The notes: generated by a model not told the origin, from the letters alone. DNA of 5,895 nt from an uncultured Fusobacterium sp. (GCA_900545035.1 UQXM01000115.1:1-5895); one strand, 5' to 3'. Positions 1 to 5,873 are shown, counted from the stretch's first letter. Numbers and translations: made by a program.

Positions 1-69
1 AAAGAACAAAGAAATAATTAATATAACAGCAATATTTTTATACTTTCTTATCATTTTTATTAGTTTCAT
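1..69 (-). CDS. 5' end of an exported or membrane-anchored protein (partial)
   Basis: An open frame reads leftward from an ATG at 69-67 to the window edge with no stop, giving 23 residues. They begin MKLIKMIRKYKN and continue with a hydrophobic run (IAVILIISLFF). This is a basic n-region followed by a hydrophobic core, typical of a signal peptide or N-terminal membrane anchor. An AGGAG Shine-Dalgarno sequence lies at 80-76, six bases before the ATG, which supports a real start. A TTGACA element sits further upstream (133-138). The rest of the gene lies outside the window, so its function cannot be named. It follows the surface-repeat protein gene on the same strand but is separated from it by a terminator, so it is probably a separate transcription unit. 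Confidence 0.6.
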   Translation of the reverse strand, partial: MKLIKMIRKYKNIAVILIISLFF

Positions 70-111
70 AAACTACTCCTTTTTTTAATTTCTCAATCAA
101 CTCTAAACTAT

Positions 112-138
112 ATTTTAAAATTCTGCATTTTCTGTCAA
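112..138 (-). promoter_or_regulatory. Candidate sigma-70 promoter for the partial leftward gene
   Basis: On the minus strand a perfect TTGACA (-35) lies at 138-133. The -10 is less clear: TAAAAT at 117-112 gives a 15-base spacer and AAATAT at 115-110 gives a 17-base spacer. The position, between the terminator at 211-246 and the start codon at 69, fits a promoter for the leftward gene with a leader of roughly 35-40 bases. The weak -10 keeps confidence moderate. Confidence 0.4.
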
Positions 139-210
139 AAAATTTATTCTATTCAAGAAATACCTTATAATTTTATTTTTTGCAACCTTTTTTTGAAAAT
201 TTTTATATAT

Positions 211-246
211 AAAAATATCAGCTGTAAAAAATTTACAACTGATATT
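211..246 (-). terminator. Intrinsic terminator after the surface-repeat protein gene
   Basis: Bases 214-226 and 234-246 form a 13-bp stem around a 7-base loop (227-233). Read on the minus strand all 13 positions pair, with one G-U. The stem runs straight into a U stretch (from the A run at 211-215). It starts 24 bases after the TAG stop of the 192-aa gene, so it should end that transcript. The stem is AT-rich apart from four G-C pairs. Confidence 0.75.
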
Positions 247-269
247 CTGTATTTTTATTTATTTTTCAA

Positions 270-848
270 CTAAAATGATTTTCTGAAGTTTACAATAGGA
301 AGAACAGGCAGAATTCCGTTAGCTGCATAGTTTACCAATCCTACTTGAACACCCTCAAGATTTTTTGTTCCGTTTACAAATCCAAACTGAAGTCCGCTTA
401 CAGATTCAGAGTAGTTTACAAACCCAAGCTGAACAACAGCTTCTCCGCGAACCATGTTCACTCCTCCAAAGTTGAAAGTAGAATTTCCTCCCACAGTATT
501 TACAAGTCCAAGAGTTCCTCCGTTAAGATTTCCGTTGATATCATTCCACAATGATAAAGAAACTCCGCTCATATTTCCGTTTACTCTGAAAGCTTCAAGC
601 CCGAAAAGAGCAAGGTGGAAACCGTGGAAATCTCCTGTTACCTGTCTGTATCCCACAAGTGATAAATCAAAACCTGAAACATTTCTGTTTTCAGCTCCCA
701 AAAGGTTAAAACTGAAATTTGCTATTGAATCATTTTTTGTTGCTCCGTATTGTACACCGGGCAATACTGAAAATTGAGCAGACTGAGTTGCTCCAAAAGA
801 TACAGTTGATGCTAAAACTGCTCCTGCAGCCAATAATTTAAAATTCAT
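270..848 (-). CDS. Secreted Gly-rich surface repeat protein (LA_2272-like)
   Basis: A 192-aa protein with a signal peptide. A short basic start (MNFK) is followed by a hydrophobic core (LLAAGAVLAS) and probable cleavage near A20. The mature part is made of short Gly/Asn-rich repeats with a hydrophobic core of the type (L/V/F)G(L/F)VN: LGLVN near 113-117, LGFVN at 141-145, FGFVN at 155-159 and VGLVN at 169-173. Earlier, looser copies include FDLSLVG, FHLALFG and VSLSLW. The roughly 14-20-residue spacing and the final Phe suggest an outer-membrane or surface beta-structure. The pattern recalls the LA_2272 family of surface repeat proteins known from Leptospira and Fusobacteriota; that assignment is from memory of the family, and no function is established. 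The start is supported by AGGAGG six bases upstream. It has its own promoter (891-918) and terminator (211-246), so it is probably monocistronic. It has no Cys, so it is not a lipoprotein. Confidence 0.8.
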   Translation of the reverse strand: MNFKLLAAGAVLASTVSFGATQSAQFSVLPGVQYGATKNDSIANFSFNLLGAENRNVSGFDLSLVGYRQVTGDFHGFHLALFGLEAFRVNGNMSGVSLSLWNDINGNLNGGTLGLVNTVGGNSTFNFGGVNMVRGEAVVQLGFVNYSESVSGLQFGFVNGTKNLEGVQVGLVNYAANGILPVLPIVNFRKSF

Positions 849-850
849 AA

Positions 851-865
851 ATTACCTCCTGTAAT
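851..865 (-). promoter_or_regulatory. Shine-Dalgarno in the loop of a small hairpin
   Basis: On the minus strand the leader reads ATTACAGGAGGTAAT just before the start of the surface-repeat gene. ATTAC and GTAAT are complementary, placing AGGAG in a 5-base loop. A second ATTACAG lies directly upstream as a direct repeat. The 5-bp stem is weak, so a regulatory effect is uncertain; the strong SD itself clearly decides the start at 848. Confidence 0.35.
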
Positions 866-890
866 GCTGTAATTATTCCTGTATACTTCT

Positions 891-918
891 ATTATACCCC
901 ATGTTTTACAGAAGTCAA
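891..918 (-). promoter_or_regulatory. Strong sigma-70 promoter for the surface-repeat gene
   Basis: On the minus strand TTGACT (918-913) is followed, after a 16-base spacer, by a perfect TATAAT (896-891). Transcription would start near 884, giving a leader of about 35 bases before the ATG at 848. The element begins only 7 bases past the stop codon of the upstream winged-helix gene, in the 76-bp gap between the two genes. Confidence 0.8.
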
Positions 919-924
919 ATAAAT

Positions 925-1236
925 TTAAGAAAATTTTCCGACAGCTTTTTCAGTAACCACTTTTATATTTTTATAATCTTCTTCGGGAATATTGTTTGAA
1001 CATGATGAACACGAATGTTTTTCACCGGAACATCCTCCGCAGCTCTGTGAATTAAAACTGTTCTGCGTTCTTGCAAGATAATCTGTATAACTTTCAAGAT
1101 ATCCCTCTTGTGTAAGAATTTCGTAGGATTTTTGAAGTTCTTCAAAAGAAATTCCCAAATTTTTCATTACGGCAGTATCACTGTATGCTTTTCCTTCAAC
1201 CAAAAATTTTAAAACTTTAAAATCTATATCCCTCAT
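925..1236 (-). CDS. FeoC-like winged-helix protein with four-Cys cluster
   Basis: A 103-aa cytosolic protein. Residues 4-50 look like a winged helix: a first helix (FKVLKFLVEG), a second (SDTAVMKNLGIS) and a recognition helix plus wing (FEELQKSYEILTQEGYLESY). Residues 66-79 carry C66-X2-C69-X6-C76-X2-C79, with H74 between the pairs, a likely Zn or Fe-S site. FeoC proteins of enterobacteria are small winged-helix proteins of about 80 residues with four Cys that bind Fe-S and act with FeoB. The architecture and a feo cluster about 2 kb away on the other strand suggest a FeoC-like role, but the Cys spacing differs from the enterobacterial type and the protein is longer. It could instead be an unrelated metal-sensing regulator. 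The start is supported by AAGGA nine bases upstream. It is transcribed divergently from the TtcA-like pair. No convincing terminator follows, so some read-through into the surface-repeat gene is possible. Confidence 0.7.
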   Translation of the reverse strand: MRDIDFKVLKFLVEGKAYSDTAVMKNLGISFEELQKSYEILTQEGYLESYTDYLARTQNSFNSQSCGGCSGEKHSCSSCSNNIPEEDYKNIKVVTEKAVGKFS

Positions 1237-1279
1237 AAATTGTTATCCTTTCCTGTAATTTTGTTTTTGTTTCAATATA

Positions 1280-1288
1280 ATTATATCA
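1280..1288 (-). promoter_or_regulatory. Extended -10 promoter element for the winged-helix gene
   Basis: On the minus strand the bases read TGATATAAT: a perfect TATAAT (1285-1280) preceded by the TGn of an extended -10. Transcription would start near 1273, about 37 bases before the ATG at 1236. No good -35 is seen at 17 bases, which is common when an extended -10 is present. It coincides with the left arm of the inverted repeat at 1280-1325. Confidence 0.55.
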
Positions 1289-1316
1289 TAAAAATATTTT
1301 TTCCATATAAAATTTA

Positions 1317-1325
1317 TGATATAAT
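1317..1325 (+). promoter_or_regulatory. Extended -10 promoter for the TtcA-like gene pair
   Basis: TGATATAAT: a perfect TATAAT at 1320-1325 with TG one base upstream. Transcription would begin near 1332, leaving about 25 bases before the ATG at 1357, with the GGAGGA SD in between. The -35 position (1297-1302) is only a T run, so recognition would rest on the extended -10. It forms the right arm of the inverted repeat shared with the divergent promoter. Confidence 0.6.
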
Positions 1326-1356
1326 ATGTCTTAAATATTTTTTGGAGGACAGAAAG

Positions 1357-2190
1357 ATGACAAACCGTGAAAACTGCAATAATATACAAGCCGAAAACAT
1401 AAAAGATTTAAGAGAAGATACAGTTCTTGAAAGCCTTAGAACTTCATACAGAAAAAAAATCTGGAGAAAATTTATAAAAGCTGTGAATGATTTTAATTTA
1501 ATTGAAGACGGAGACAGGATAGCTGTGGGAGTTTCGGGAGGAAAAGACAGTCTTCTGCTGTGTAAACTTTTTCAGGAACTGAAAAGAGATAAAAGCAAAA
1601 ATTTTGAAGTGGCTTTCATTTCCATGAATCCGGGATTTGAAGCATTGGATATAGACCAGTTCAAAAAAAATCTGGAAATTTTAAATATACCGTGTGAAAT
1701 TTTTGATTCAAATGTATGGCAGATAGCTTTTAAAGAAGACCCTGAAAGTCCATGTTTTTTATGTGCAAAAATGAGAAGAGGAGTTCTTTACAAAAAAGTT
1801 GAAGAACTGGGATTCAACAAACTTGCATTGGGACATCATTTCGATGATATTGTGGAAACAGCACTTATAAATATGTTTTATGCAGGAACAATAAAAACAA
1901 TGATACCGAAAGTTCCGTCAACAAGCGGGAAACTTGCTGTTATAAGACCAATGGCTTATGTAAAAGAATCCGACATCATATCTTTTACAGCCAGAAACGG
2001 AATAAAGGCAATGGGATGCGGTTGTCCTGTTGAATCAGGAAAAACAGATTCAAAAAGAAAAGAGATAAAAAATCTTCTTAAAAATCTGGAAGCTGAAAAT
2101 CCAAACATCAAACAAAGTATTTTCAACTCATTAAAAAATGTAAATATTGATTATGTAATGGGATATACAAGAGGAAACAAAGAAAAATAA
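1357..2190 (+). CDS. ttcA: TtcA-family PP-loop tRNA thiolase, first copy
   Basis: A 277-aa cytosolic enzyme of the TtcA family. In E. coli, TtcA uses ATP and a [4Fe-4S] cluster to make 2-thiocytidine at position 32 of some tRNAs. Residues 60-65 are SGGKDS, the ATP-binding PP-loop, preceded by the family segment IEDGDRIAVGV. C133-X2-C136 lies in CFLCAKMRRG, matching the CSLC...RRG of E. coli TtcA. GHHFDD (159-164) matches its GHHRDD. VIRPMAYVKE follows, then C221 and C223; C223 is the likely third cluster ligand. Lack of a long C-terminal tail makes it shorter than the E. coli enzyme. The start at 1357 is chosen because GGAGGA lies seven bases upstream. The open frame extends back to a TTG at 1240, but that stretch has promoter-like DNA and no SD. 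It is followed after 14 bases by a paralogue. The tRNA target is not certain from sequence. Confidence 0.85.
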   Translation: MTNRENCNNIQAENIKDLREDTVLESLRTSYRKKIWRKFIKAVNDFNLIEDGDRIAVGVSGGKDSLLLCKLFQELKRDKSKNFEVAFISMNPGFEALDIDQFKKNLEILNIPCEIFDSNVWQIAFKEDPESPCFLCAKMRRGVLYKKVEELGFNKLALGHHFDDIVETALINMFYAGTIKTMIPKVPSTSGKLAVIRPMAYVKESDIISFTARNGIKAMGCGCPVESGKTDSKRKEIKNLLKNLEAENPNIKQSIFNSLKNVNIDYVMGYTRGNKEK

Positions 2191-2204
2191 AAGGCGGAAA
2201 TTTT

Positions 2205-3152
2205 ATGATAAAAATAGATAATATAAAAGAACTTCACGAAAAATCAGAGGGAAATTACAAATTTTATATTTCAGAAAATGAAAATAAAATTGTTATAGAA
2301 AACAGAAAAGAAAAAATAAATATTGAAATAGAGTATAATGAAAATAACTGTATTTCCGCTTTGGAAAAAATAAAAAAACTTACAGAAATAAGAATCGTTT
2401 TAAAAAATATGAACGACAGAGAAATTCTTTCCTTTATTCAGTCAAAAGGATATGATAAAACTTTGTGGAATTTAATCGGAAAAGCTATGCACCGTTTTAA
2501 TATGATTGAAGAGGGAGATAAAATTGCTGTGGGAGTTTCGGGAGGAAAAGACAGCCTTGTAACTCTGAATGCTTTTGTAAGAGTAAAAAAAATAGCAGGA
2601 ATTAATTTCGAAATTATCCCTGTGCATATTCATCCCAAACAGGATGCGGCAGACTGCTCGGAAATACAGGAATATTGTGAAAAGCTGGGACTTTCTTTAA
2701 AAATTATCGAAACAAATCTTGATGATATGCTTTTTGGAGAAAACAAAGAAAAAAATCCATGTTTTCTGTGTGGGAGAATAAGGAGGGGGATTTTATATTC
2801 TTTTATGAAAAAAGAGGGAATAAACAAACTTGCTCTGGGACATCATAAAGATGATATAATTGAAACTTTTCTGATGAATATTCTTTATCAGGGAAACAGA
2901 AATATAATGAAACCTTCATATATTTCCGAAGAACACGGAGTAAGAGTTATAAGACCTCTGGCTTTTGTGGAGGAAAAAAATATTATAAGTTATGCAAGAA
3001 AACTTAATCTTCCTGTTATGAAATCAAAATGTCCTTACGAAACCAGTGAAGATTCCAAAAGGCTGAAAGTAAAAAATCTTATAAAAGAACTTTCATTTGA
3101 AAACGAAGATATAAGAAGTGTAATATTGAACAGTATTAAAGATTTATTTTAA
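2205..3152 (+). CDS. TtcA-family PP-loop ATPase, second copy with N-terminal extension
   Basis: A 315-aa paralogue of the preceding gene, starting 14 bases after its stop, with AAGGCGG seven bases before the ATG; the two are almost surely co-transcribed. Residues 112-117 are SGGKDS, C186-X2-C189 lies in CFLCGRIRRGILY, GHHKDD is at 212-217, and C276 (in KCPYE) is the likely third Fe-S ligand. It has only this one Cys where the first copy has C221 and C223. Residues 1 to about 75 have no counterpart in the first copy. They look like several short beta strands and a helix (NYKFYIS, KIVIENR, INIEIEY, then SALEKIKKL) and may be an extra substrate-binding or partner-binding domain. An internal Met69 lacks an SD, so the long form is preferred. 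Being a paralogue in tandem, it may form a heterodimer with the first copy, or may thiolate another tRNA position. No clear terminator follows. Confidence 0.82.
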   Translation: MIKIDNIKELHEKSEGNYKFYISENENKIVIENRKEKINIEIEYNENNCISALEKIKKLTEIRIVLKNMNDREILSFIQSKGYDKTLWNLIGKAMHRFNMIEEGDKIAVGVSGGKDSLVTLNAFVRVKKIAGINFEIIPVHIHPKQDAADCSEIQEYCEKLGLSLKIIETNLDDMLFGENKEKNPCFLCGRIRRGILYSFMKKEGINKLALGHHKDDIIETFLMNILYQGNRNIMKPSYISEEHGVRVIRPLAFVEEKNIISYARKLNLPVMKSKCPYETSEDSKRLKVKNLIKELSFENEDIRSVILNSIKDLF

Positions 3153-3180
3153 AAAATGTTTTTATTATCAAAGTTTTTGC

Positions 3181-3209
3181 TTGACTGTTAGTATCAAATG
3201 ATGTACAAT
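3181..3209 (+). promoter_or_regulatory. Sigma-70 promoter of the feo cluster
   Basis: TTGACT (3181-3186), a 17-base spacer, then TACAAT (3204-3209). An AT-rich stretch upstream (3147-3179) could act as an UP element. Transcription would begin near 3216, about 26 bases before the ATG of the first FeoA-like gene. This gives the iron genes a start of their own, independent of the TtcA-like pair. No convincing Fur box was found over it. Confidence 0.8.
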
Positions 3210-3241
3210 ATTTTTGAAAAACAGATAAAGAGGTGAAAACT

Positions 3242-3460
3242 ATGATTATTCCATTGGCTTTTGCAGAGTGCGACAAATATCATACAATAAAAAGTATTCA
3301 GGGAAACAGCAGTACAAAATCAGCTCTTACTGAAAAAGGATTTTGCTGCGGAAACAAAGTTTGCCTTGTAAAAAATATGAACGGCAATTTTGTTGTAAAA
3401 ATCGGAAACTGCCAATATATTATCGGATTTGGTTTTGCAAAAGATATAATGGTGGAATAA
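3242..3460 (+). CDS. feoA: FeoA-like SH3-fold protein, Cys-rich copy
   Basis: A 72-aa cytosolic protein of the FeoA family, small SH3-like proteins needed for, or regulating, Fe(II) uptake by FeoB. It begins MIIPLAFAE, then IKSIQGN, LTEKGFCCGNKVCLV, GNFVVKIGN and ends GFAKDIMV. This follows the family order of a 'PL-x-A' start, 'LGF-x2-G-x2-V', 'GN-x-I/V-x-V' and 'A-x-x-I-M-V'. It carries five Cys (C10, C35, C36, C41, C57), whereas the second FeoA in this cluster has none; they could bind metal or respond to redox state, which is inference. The frame is open from a GTG at 3233, but that GTG is part of the GAGGTG SD (3230-3235), six bases before the ATG at 3242, so the ATG is the better start. 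A terminator follows directly, so this gene can be made as a short separate transcript. Confidence 0.8.
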   Translation: MIIPLAFAECDKYHTIKSIQGNSSTKSALTEKGFCCGNKVCLVKNMNGNFVVKIGNCQYIIGFGFAKDIMVE

Positions 3461-3478
3461 CAACTTAATATATAAATT

Positions 3479-3508
3479 TTTTACAGCCTTTGTGCTGTAA
3501 AATTTTTT
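3479..3508 (+). terminator. Intrinsic terminator or attenuator between the two feoA genes
   Basis: TTTTACAGC (3479-3487) pairs with GCTGTAAAA (3494-3502), a 9-bp stem with a 6-base loop, followed at once by six T (3503-3508) and more T-rich sequence. It starts 18 bases after the stop of the first FeoA-like gene. It would end the transcript there, or let only part of it continue to feoA2 and feoB. Confidence 0.8.
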
Positions 3509-3584
3509 CTTATTTTATTTTGTAAAACTAAATATTTTAAATTTAAAAATAGAGATTGATGTATATCTTGGGAGGAATGTTTTT

Positions 3585-3812
3585 ATGAAACTTAATGAAT
3601 TAAAAAGAGGAGAAAAAGCAAGAATTATTAAAATAGGAAAAATCGGAGAACTTAAAAAAAGACTTGTTGATATGGGAATTACAGCAGGTGAAACAATTCT
3701 CCTTGAAAGAGACGCACCTCTTGGAGACCCGCAGGAATTTCGTATTAAAGAAAACGGAATTGCTATAAGAAAAGAGGATTCAGCAAATATTGAAATAGAA
3801 TTAATTAAATAA
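3585..3812 (+). CDS. feoA: FeoA, ferrous iron transport accessory protein
   Basis: A 75-aa cytosolic protein of classical FeoA type. Its SH3-like domain is thought to bind FeoB and support Fe(II) import. It begins MKLNELKRGEKARI (the 'L-x3-G-x4-I' start). Residues 23-38 are LKKRLVDMGITAGETI, matching 'L-x2-R-L-x-D-M-G-I-x-x-G'. Residues 42-69 carry RDAPLGDP and the IAIRKEDSANI end, matching the common 'P-x-G-D-P' and 'I-A-L-R-x2-x-A-x-x-I' pattern. It has normal family length and no Cys. GGGAGGA ends eight bases before the ATG, a very strong ribosome binding site. It lies 54 bases before feoB on the same strand, so the two are almost surely one operon. A terminator stands between it and the first FeoA-like gene. 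Confidence 0.92.
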   Translation: MKLNELKRGEKARIIKIGKIGELKKRLVDMGITAGETILLERDAPLGDPQEFRIKENGIAIRKEDSANIEIELIK

Positions 3813-3866
3813 AAAATTAAAATATCTTGAAAATTATGGGATACAAATTTTACAGGGGGACAAATT

Positions 3867-5873
3867 ATGATTAAAATAGCTTTTGCAGGAAATCCAAATG
3901 TTGGAAAATCTGCACTTATAAATGCAATGGCAGGCTCTAAACTGAAAGTCGGAAACTGGCCCGGTGTTACGGTTGAAAAAAAAGAGGCACAATTTACTTA
4001 CAACGGAGAAGAAATAACAATGATTGACCTTCCGGGAGTATACAGTCTGAGCCCTTTTTCTTTGGAAGAAAAAATAACAAGAAAATTTATTATAGAAGAA
4101 AATCCTGATGTGGTTATAAATGTTGTAGAATCTACAAACATAGAAAGAAACCTGTATCTGACTCTTCTTTTACAAGAACTTGGAAAACCGATGATAATGG
4201 CACTTAATTTTTACGATGAATTTGAAAAATTAAATTACAGTCTTGATTTAAAAAGATTAAGTGAACTTGTGGAAATGGATATTGTAAAAACATCCGCAAT
4301 CAAAAAAACAGGTTTGACGGAGCTTCTTGATAAAGCTGTGGCTATTGCAAAAAGCGGAAAAAGAGAGAAGCAATACAAAATATCTTTCGACAGATTTATT
4401 GACAGCCAATATGTGCTGATGAAAGAGGATATCAAAAAAGATGAAAAATTTGCGGATATACTGAAAAAATATTCTCTTGATTATGTAACAATAAAAACTC
4501 TTGAAAAAGACAGCGATTTTTTGGCAAAAATGAAAGAAGATTACAGTTTTGACTGCAAAGATTATTTGAAATCATACGCTGATGATATTGAAAAAAGATA
4601 CGACGAAGATATTGAAACTGTTCTGGCAGAAAAAAGATACGGAAAAATTAAAGGAATAGTGGCAGATACTTTAAAAACATCTCTTAAATCAAGACTTGAT
4701 TTTACCGAAAAAGTGGACAAGATACTTTTAAACAGAGTTCTTGGACTTCCTATTTTCTTGATAATCATAGCAGGACTTATGACAATTGTATTTAACGGAA
4801 GTGCTCCTTTTATAGACTGGATTGATGGTTTTGTGGGAGGATATATAGGTAAATATGCGGGAATGTTTATGGAGGGAACTCCTGACTGGCTGAACTCTTT
4901 GGTTGTTGACGGAATAATCGGAGGAGTGGGAGGAGTGCTTACATTTGTTCCGCTGATGTTTTTCCTTTATTTCTTCCTTTCTATTTTGGAAGAAAGCGGA
5001 TATATGACAAGAGTTGCTTTCTTAATGGATAAAATTATGAGAAAACTTGGGCTTAACGGAAAAGCTTTCGTTCCTATGGTATTGGGATTTGGATGTACAG
5101 TCCCTGCAATTTACGCTACAAGAACTCTTGAAGATGAAAAATCAAGAAAACTTACAGCTGCACTTGCACCATTCATGTCCTGCGGAGCAAGACTTCCTGT
5201 TTACGGACTGTTTACAGCAGCATTTTTCGGAGCAAAAGCAGGACTTGTAGTTGTATCTTTATACCTTCTTGGAATTTTTACAGCAATAGTTCTGGGAATG
5301 ATTTTAAAAAGATTTGAATATTTTAAAGTTGACAACAAAGCACTTTTAATAGAACTTCCTCCATACAGAATACCGAGCTTTAAAGTAATAATGAGTTCTA
5401 CATTCAGAAGAACAGGAGGATATCTTAAAAAAGCTACAAGCATAATTTTGGGAATTTTAATTCTTCTTTGGGCATTAACATATTTCCCTAACAACGGAAA
5501 CGCAGAAAAATCATACATGGCAGGTGTGGGAAAAGTTATTGCTCCTGTTTTAAAACCTACAGGATTTGCTGACAGATGGGAAACAGTTGCGGCAATTGTT
5601 CCAAGCATTGCAGCAAAAGAAGTGGTAGTAGGATTTATGGCACAAGTTTTAGAACTTCCTGAAGATGATGGAGATAATACTGAAACAACATTTGCAGAAG
5701 ATACAAAAGAACAGATAGCAGCTTTTGGAGGAGCAGTAAAAGATTCTGTTTCAGGAATTATAAGCTTTGATATAGGTTCACTTTTCGCAGCTCCCGATGC
5801 AGAAGAAGTGGAAGAAGAGGGAAGAGGAATTGTAGAAGCCACAGGAAATCTTTTGGCAGAGCCCCTCTTTTGA
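3867..5873 (+). CDS. feoB: FeoB, Fe(II) transport GTPase-permease (frameshifted or partial 3' end)
   Basis: Inner-membrane Fe(II) importer with a cytosolic G domain. G1 is GNPNVGKS (8-15), the G2 Thr is in WPGVTVE (T35), G3 is DLPG (54-57), G4 is N114-F-Y-D117, and a G5-like SA is at 143-144. Residues from about 165 to 280 are the helical GDI-type domain. Membrane segments start near 290. Conserved permease motifs follow: ESGYMTR (376-382), GFGCTVPA (407-414), MSCGARLPVY (437-446) and IAAKEVVVG (581-589). An AGGGGGA SD lies six bases before the ATG. The frame stops at TGA 5871-5873 after 668 residues (LLAEPLF). Full FeoB proteins are usually over 700 residues and end with more membrane helices, which are missing here. 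Shifting one base at TTTT (5868-5871) gives LFDDIKQAIT, open to the window edge. So the gene is disrupted, sequenced with a one-base error, or recoded. Downstream sequence would decide. Confidence 0.9.
   Translation: MIKIAFAGNPNVGKSALINAMAGSKLKVGNWPGVTVEKKEAQFTYNGEEITMIDLPGVYSLSPFSLEEKITRKFIIEENPDVVINVVESTNIERNLYLTLLLQELGKPMIMALNFYDEFEKLNYSLDLKRLSELVEMDIVKTSAIKKTGLTELLDKAVAIAKSGKREKQYKISFDRFIDSQYVLMKEDIKKDEKFADILKKYSLDYVTIKTLEKDSDFLAKMKEDYSFDCKDYLKSYADDIEKRYDEDIETVLAEKRYGKIKGIVADTLKTSLKSRLDFTEKVDKILLNRVLGLPIFLIIIAGLMTIVFNGSAPFIDWIDGFVGGYIGKYAGMFMEGTPDWLNSLVVDGIIGGVGGVLTFVPLMFFLYFFLSILEESGYMTRVAFLMDKIMRKLGLNGKAFVPMVLGFGCTVPAIYATRTLEDEKSRKLTAALAPFMSCGARLPVYGLFTAAFFGAKAGLVVVSLYLLGIFTAIVLGMILKRFEYFKVDNKALLIELPPYRIPSFKVIMSSTFRRTGGYLKKATSIILGILILLWALTYFPNNGNAEKSYMAGVGKVIAPVLKPTGFADRWETVAAIVPSIAAKEVVVGFMAQVLELPEDDGDNTETTFAEDTKEQIAAFGGAVKDSVSGIISFDIGSLFAAPDAEEVEEEGRGIVEATGNLLAEPLF

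Larger units (their letters stand above)
1280..1325. repeat. 13-bp perfect inverted repeat in the divergent promoter region
   Basis: ATTATATCATAAA (1280-1292) is the exact reverse complement of TTTATGATATAAT (1313-1325), with 20 bases between the arms. Each arm contains the extended -10 of the gene reading outward from it, so the symmetry covers both promoters. The match goes four bases beyond the -10 motif in each arm. It may be only two similar promoters back to back, or an operator for a dimeric regulator that controls both directions. Confidence 0.6.

Noticed and set aside
454..777. 107-residue plus-strand frame across the surface-repeat gene
   Set aside because: It is antisense to a gene with signal peptide, SD, promoter and terminator; its Lys/Pro-rich composition and lack of an SD mark it as a shadow.
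905..935. Terminator for the winged-helix gene
   Set aside because: The only local hairpin (AAATTT arms with a 4-base loop) is purely A-T and lacks a following T tract.
1240..1356. TTG start extending the first TtcA-like protein by 39 residues
   Set aside because: The extra stretch has no SD, covers both divergent promoters and the inverted repeat, and encodes an unlikely hydrophobic lead; GGAGGA with ideal spacing marks the ATG at 1357.
3156..3204. Possible Fur box near the feo promoter
   Set aside because: There is an ATTATCA half-site at 3164-3170 and a short ATCAAATGAT palindrome in the spacer, but no second Fur half-site pairs with the first and the match to the 19-bp consensus is poor.
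3233..3241. GTG start for the Cys-rich FeoA-like gene
   Set aside because: The GTG is part of the GAGGTG Shine-Dalgarno sequence serving the ATG at 3242.
3520..3549. Promoter before feoA2 (TTGTAA, 18 bases, TAAAAA)
   Set aside because: Both hexamers are poor matches in a very AT-rich stretch where such pairs arise by chance.
5201..5842. 213-residue open frame on the minus strand inside feoB
   Set aside because: It is antisense to well-conserved FeoB codons, has no recognisable family features, and its Ser/Pro/Thr-rich composition is that of a mirror reading of a real gene.
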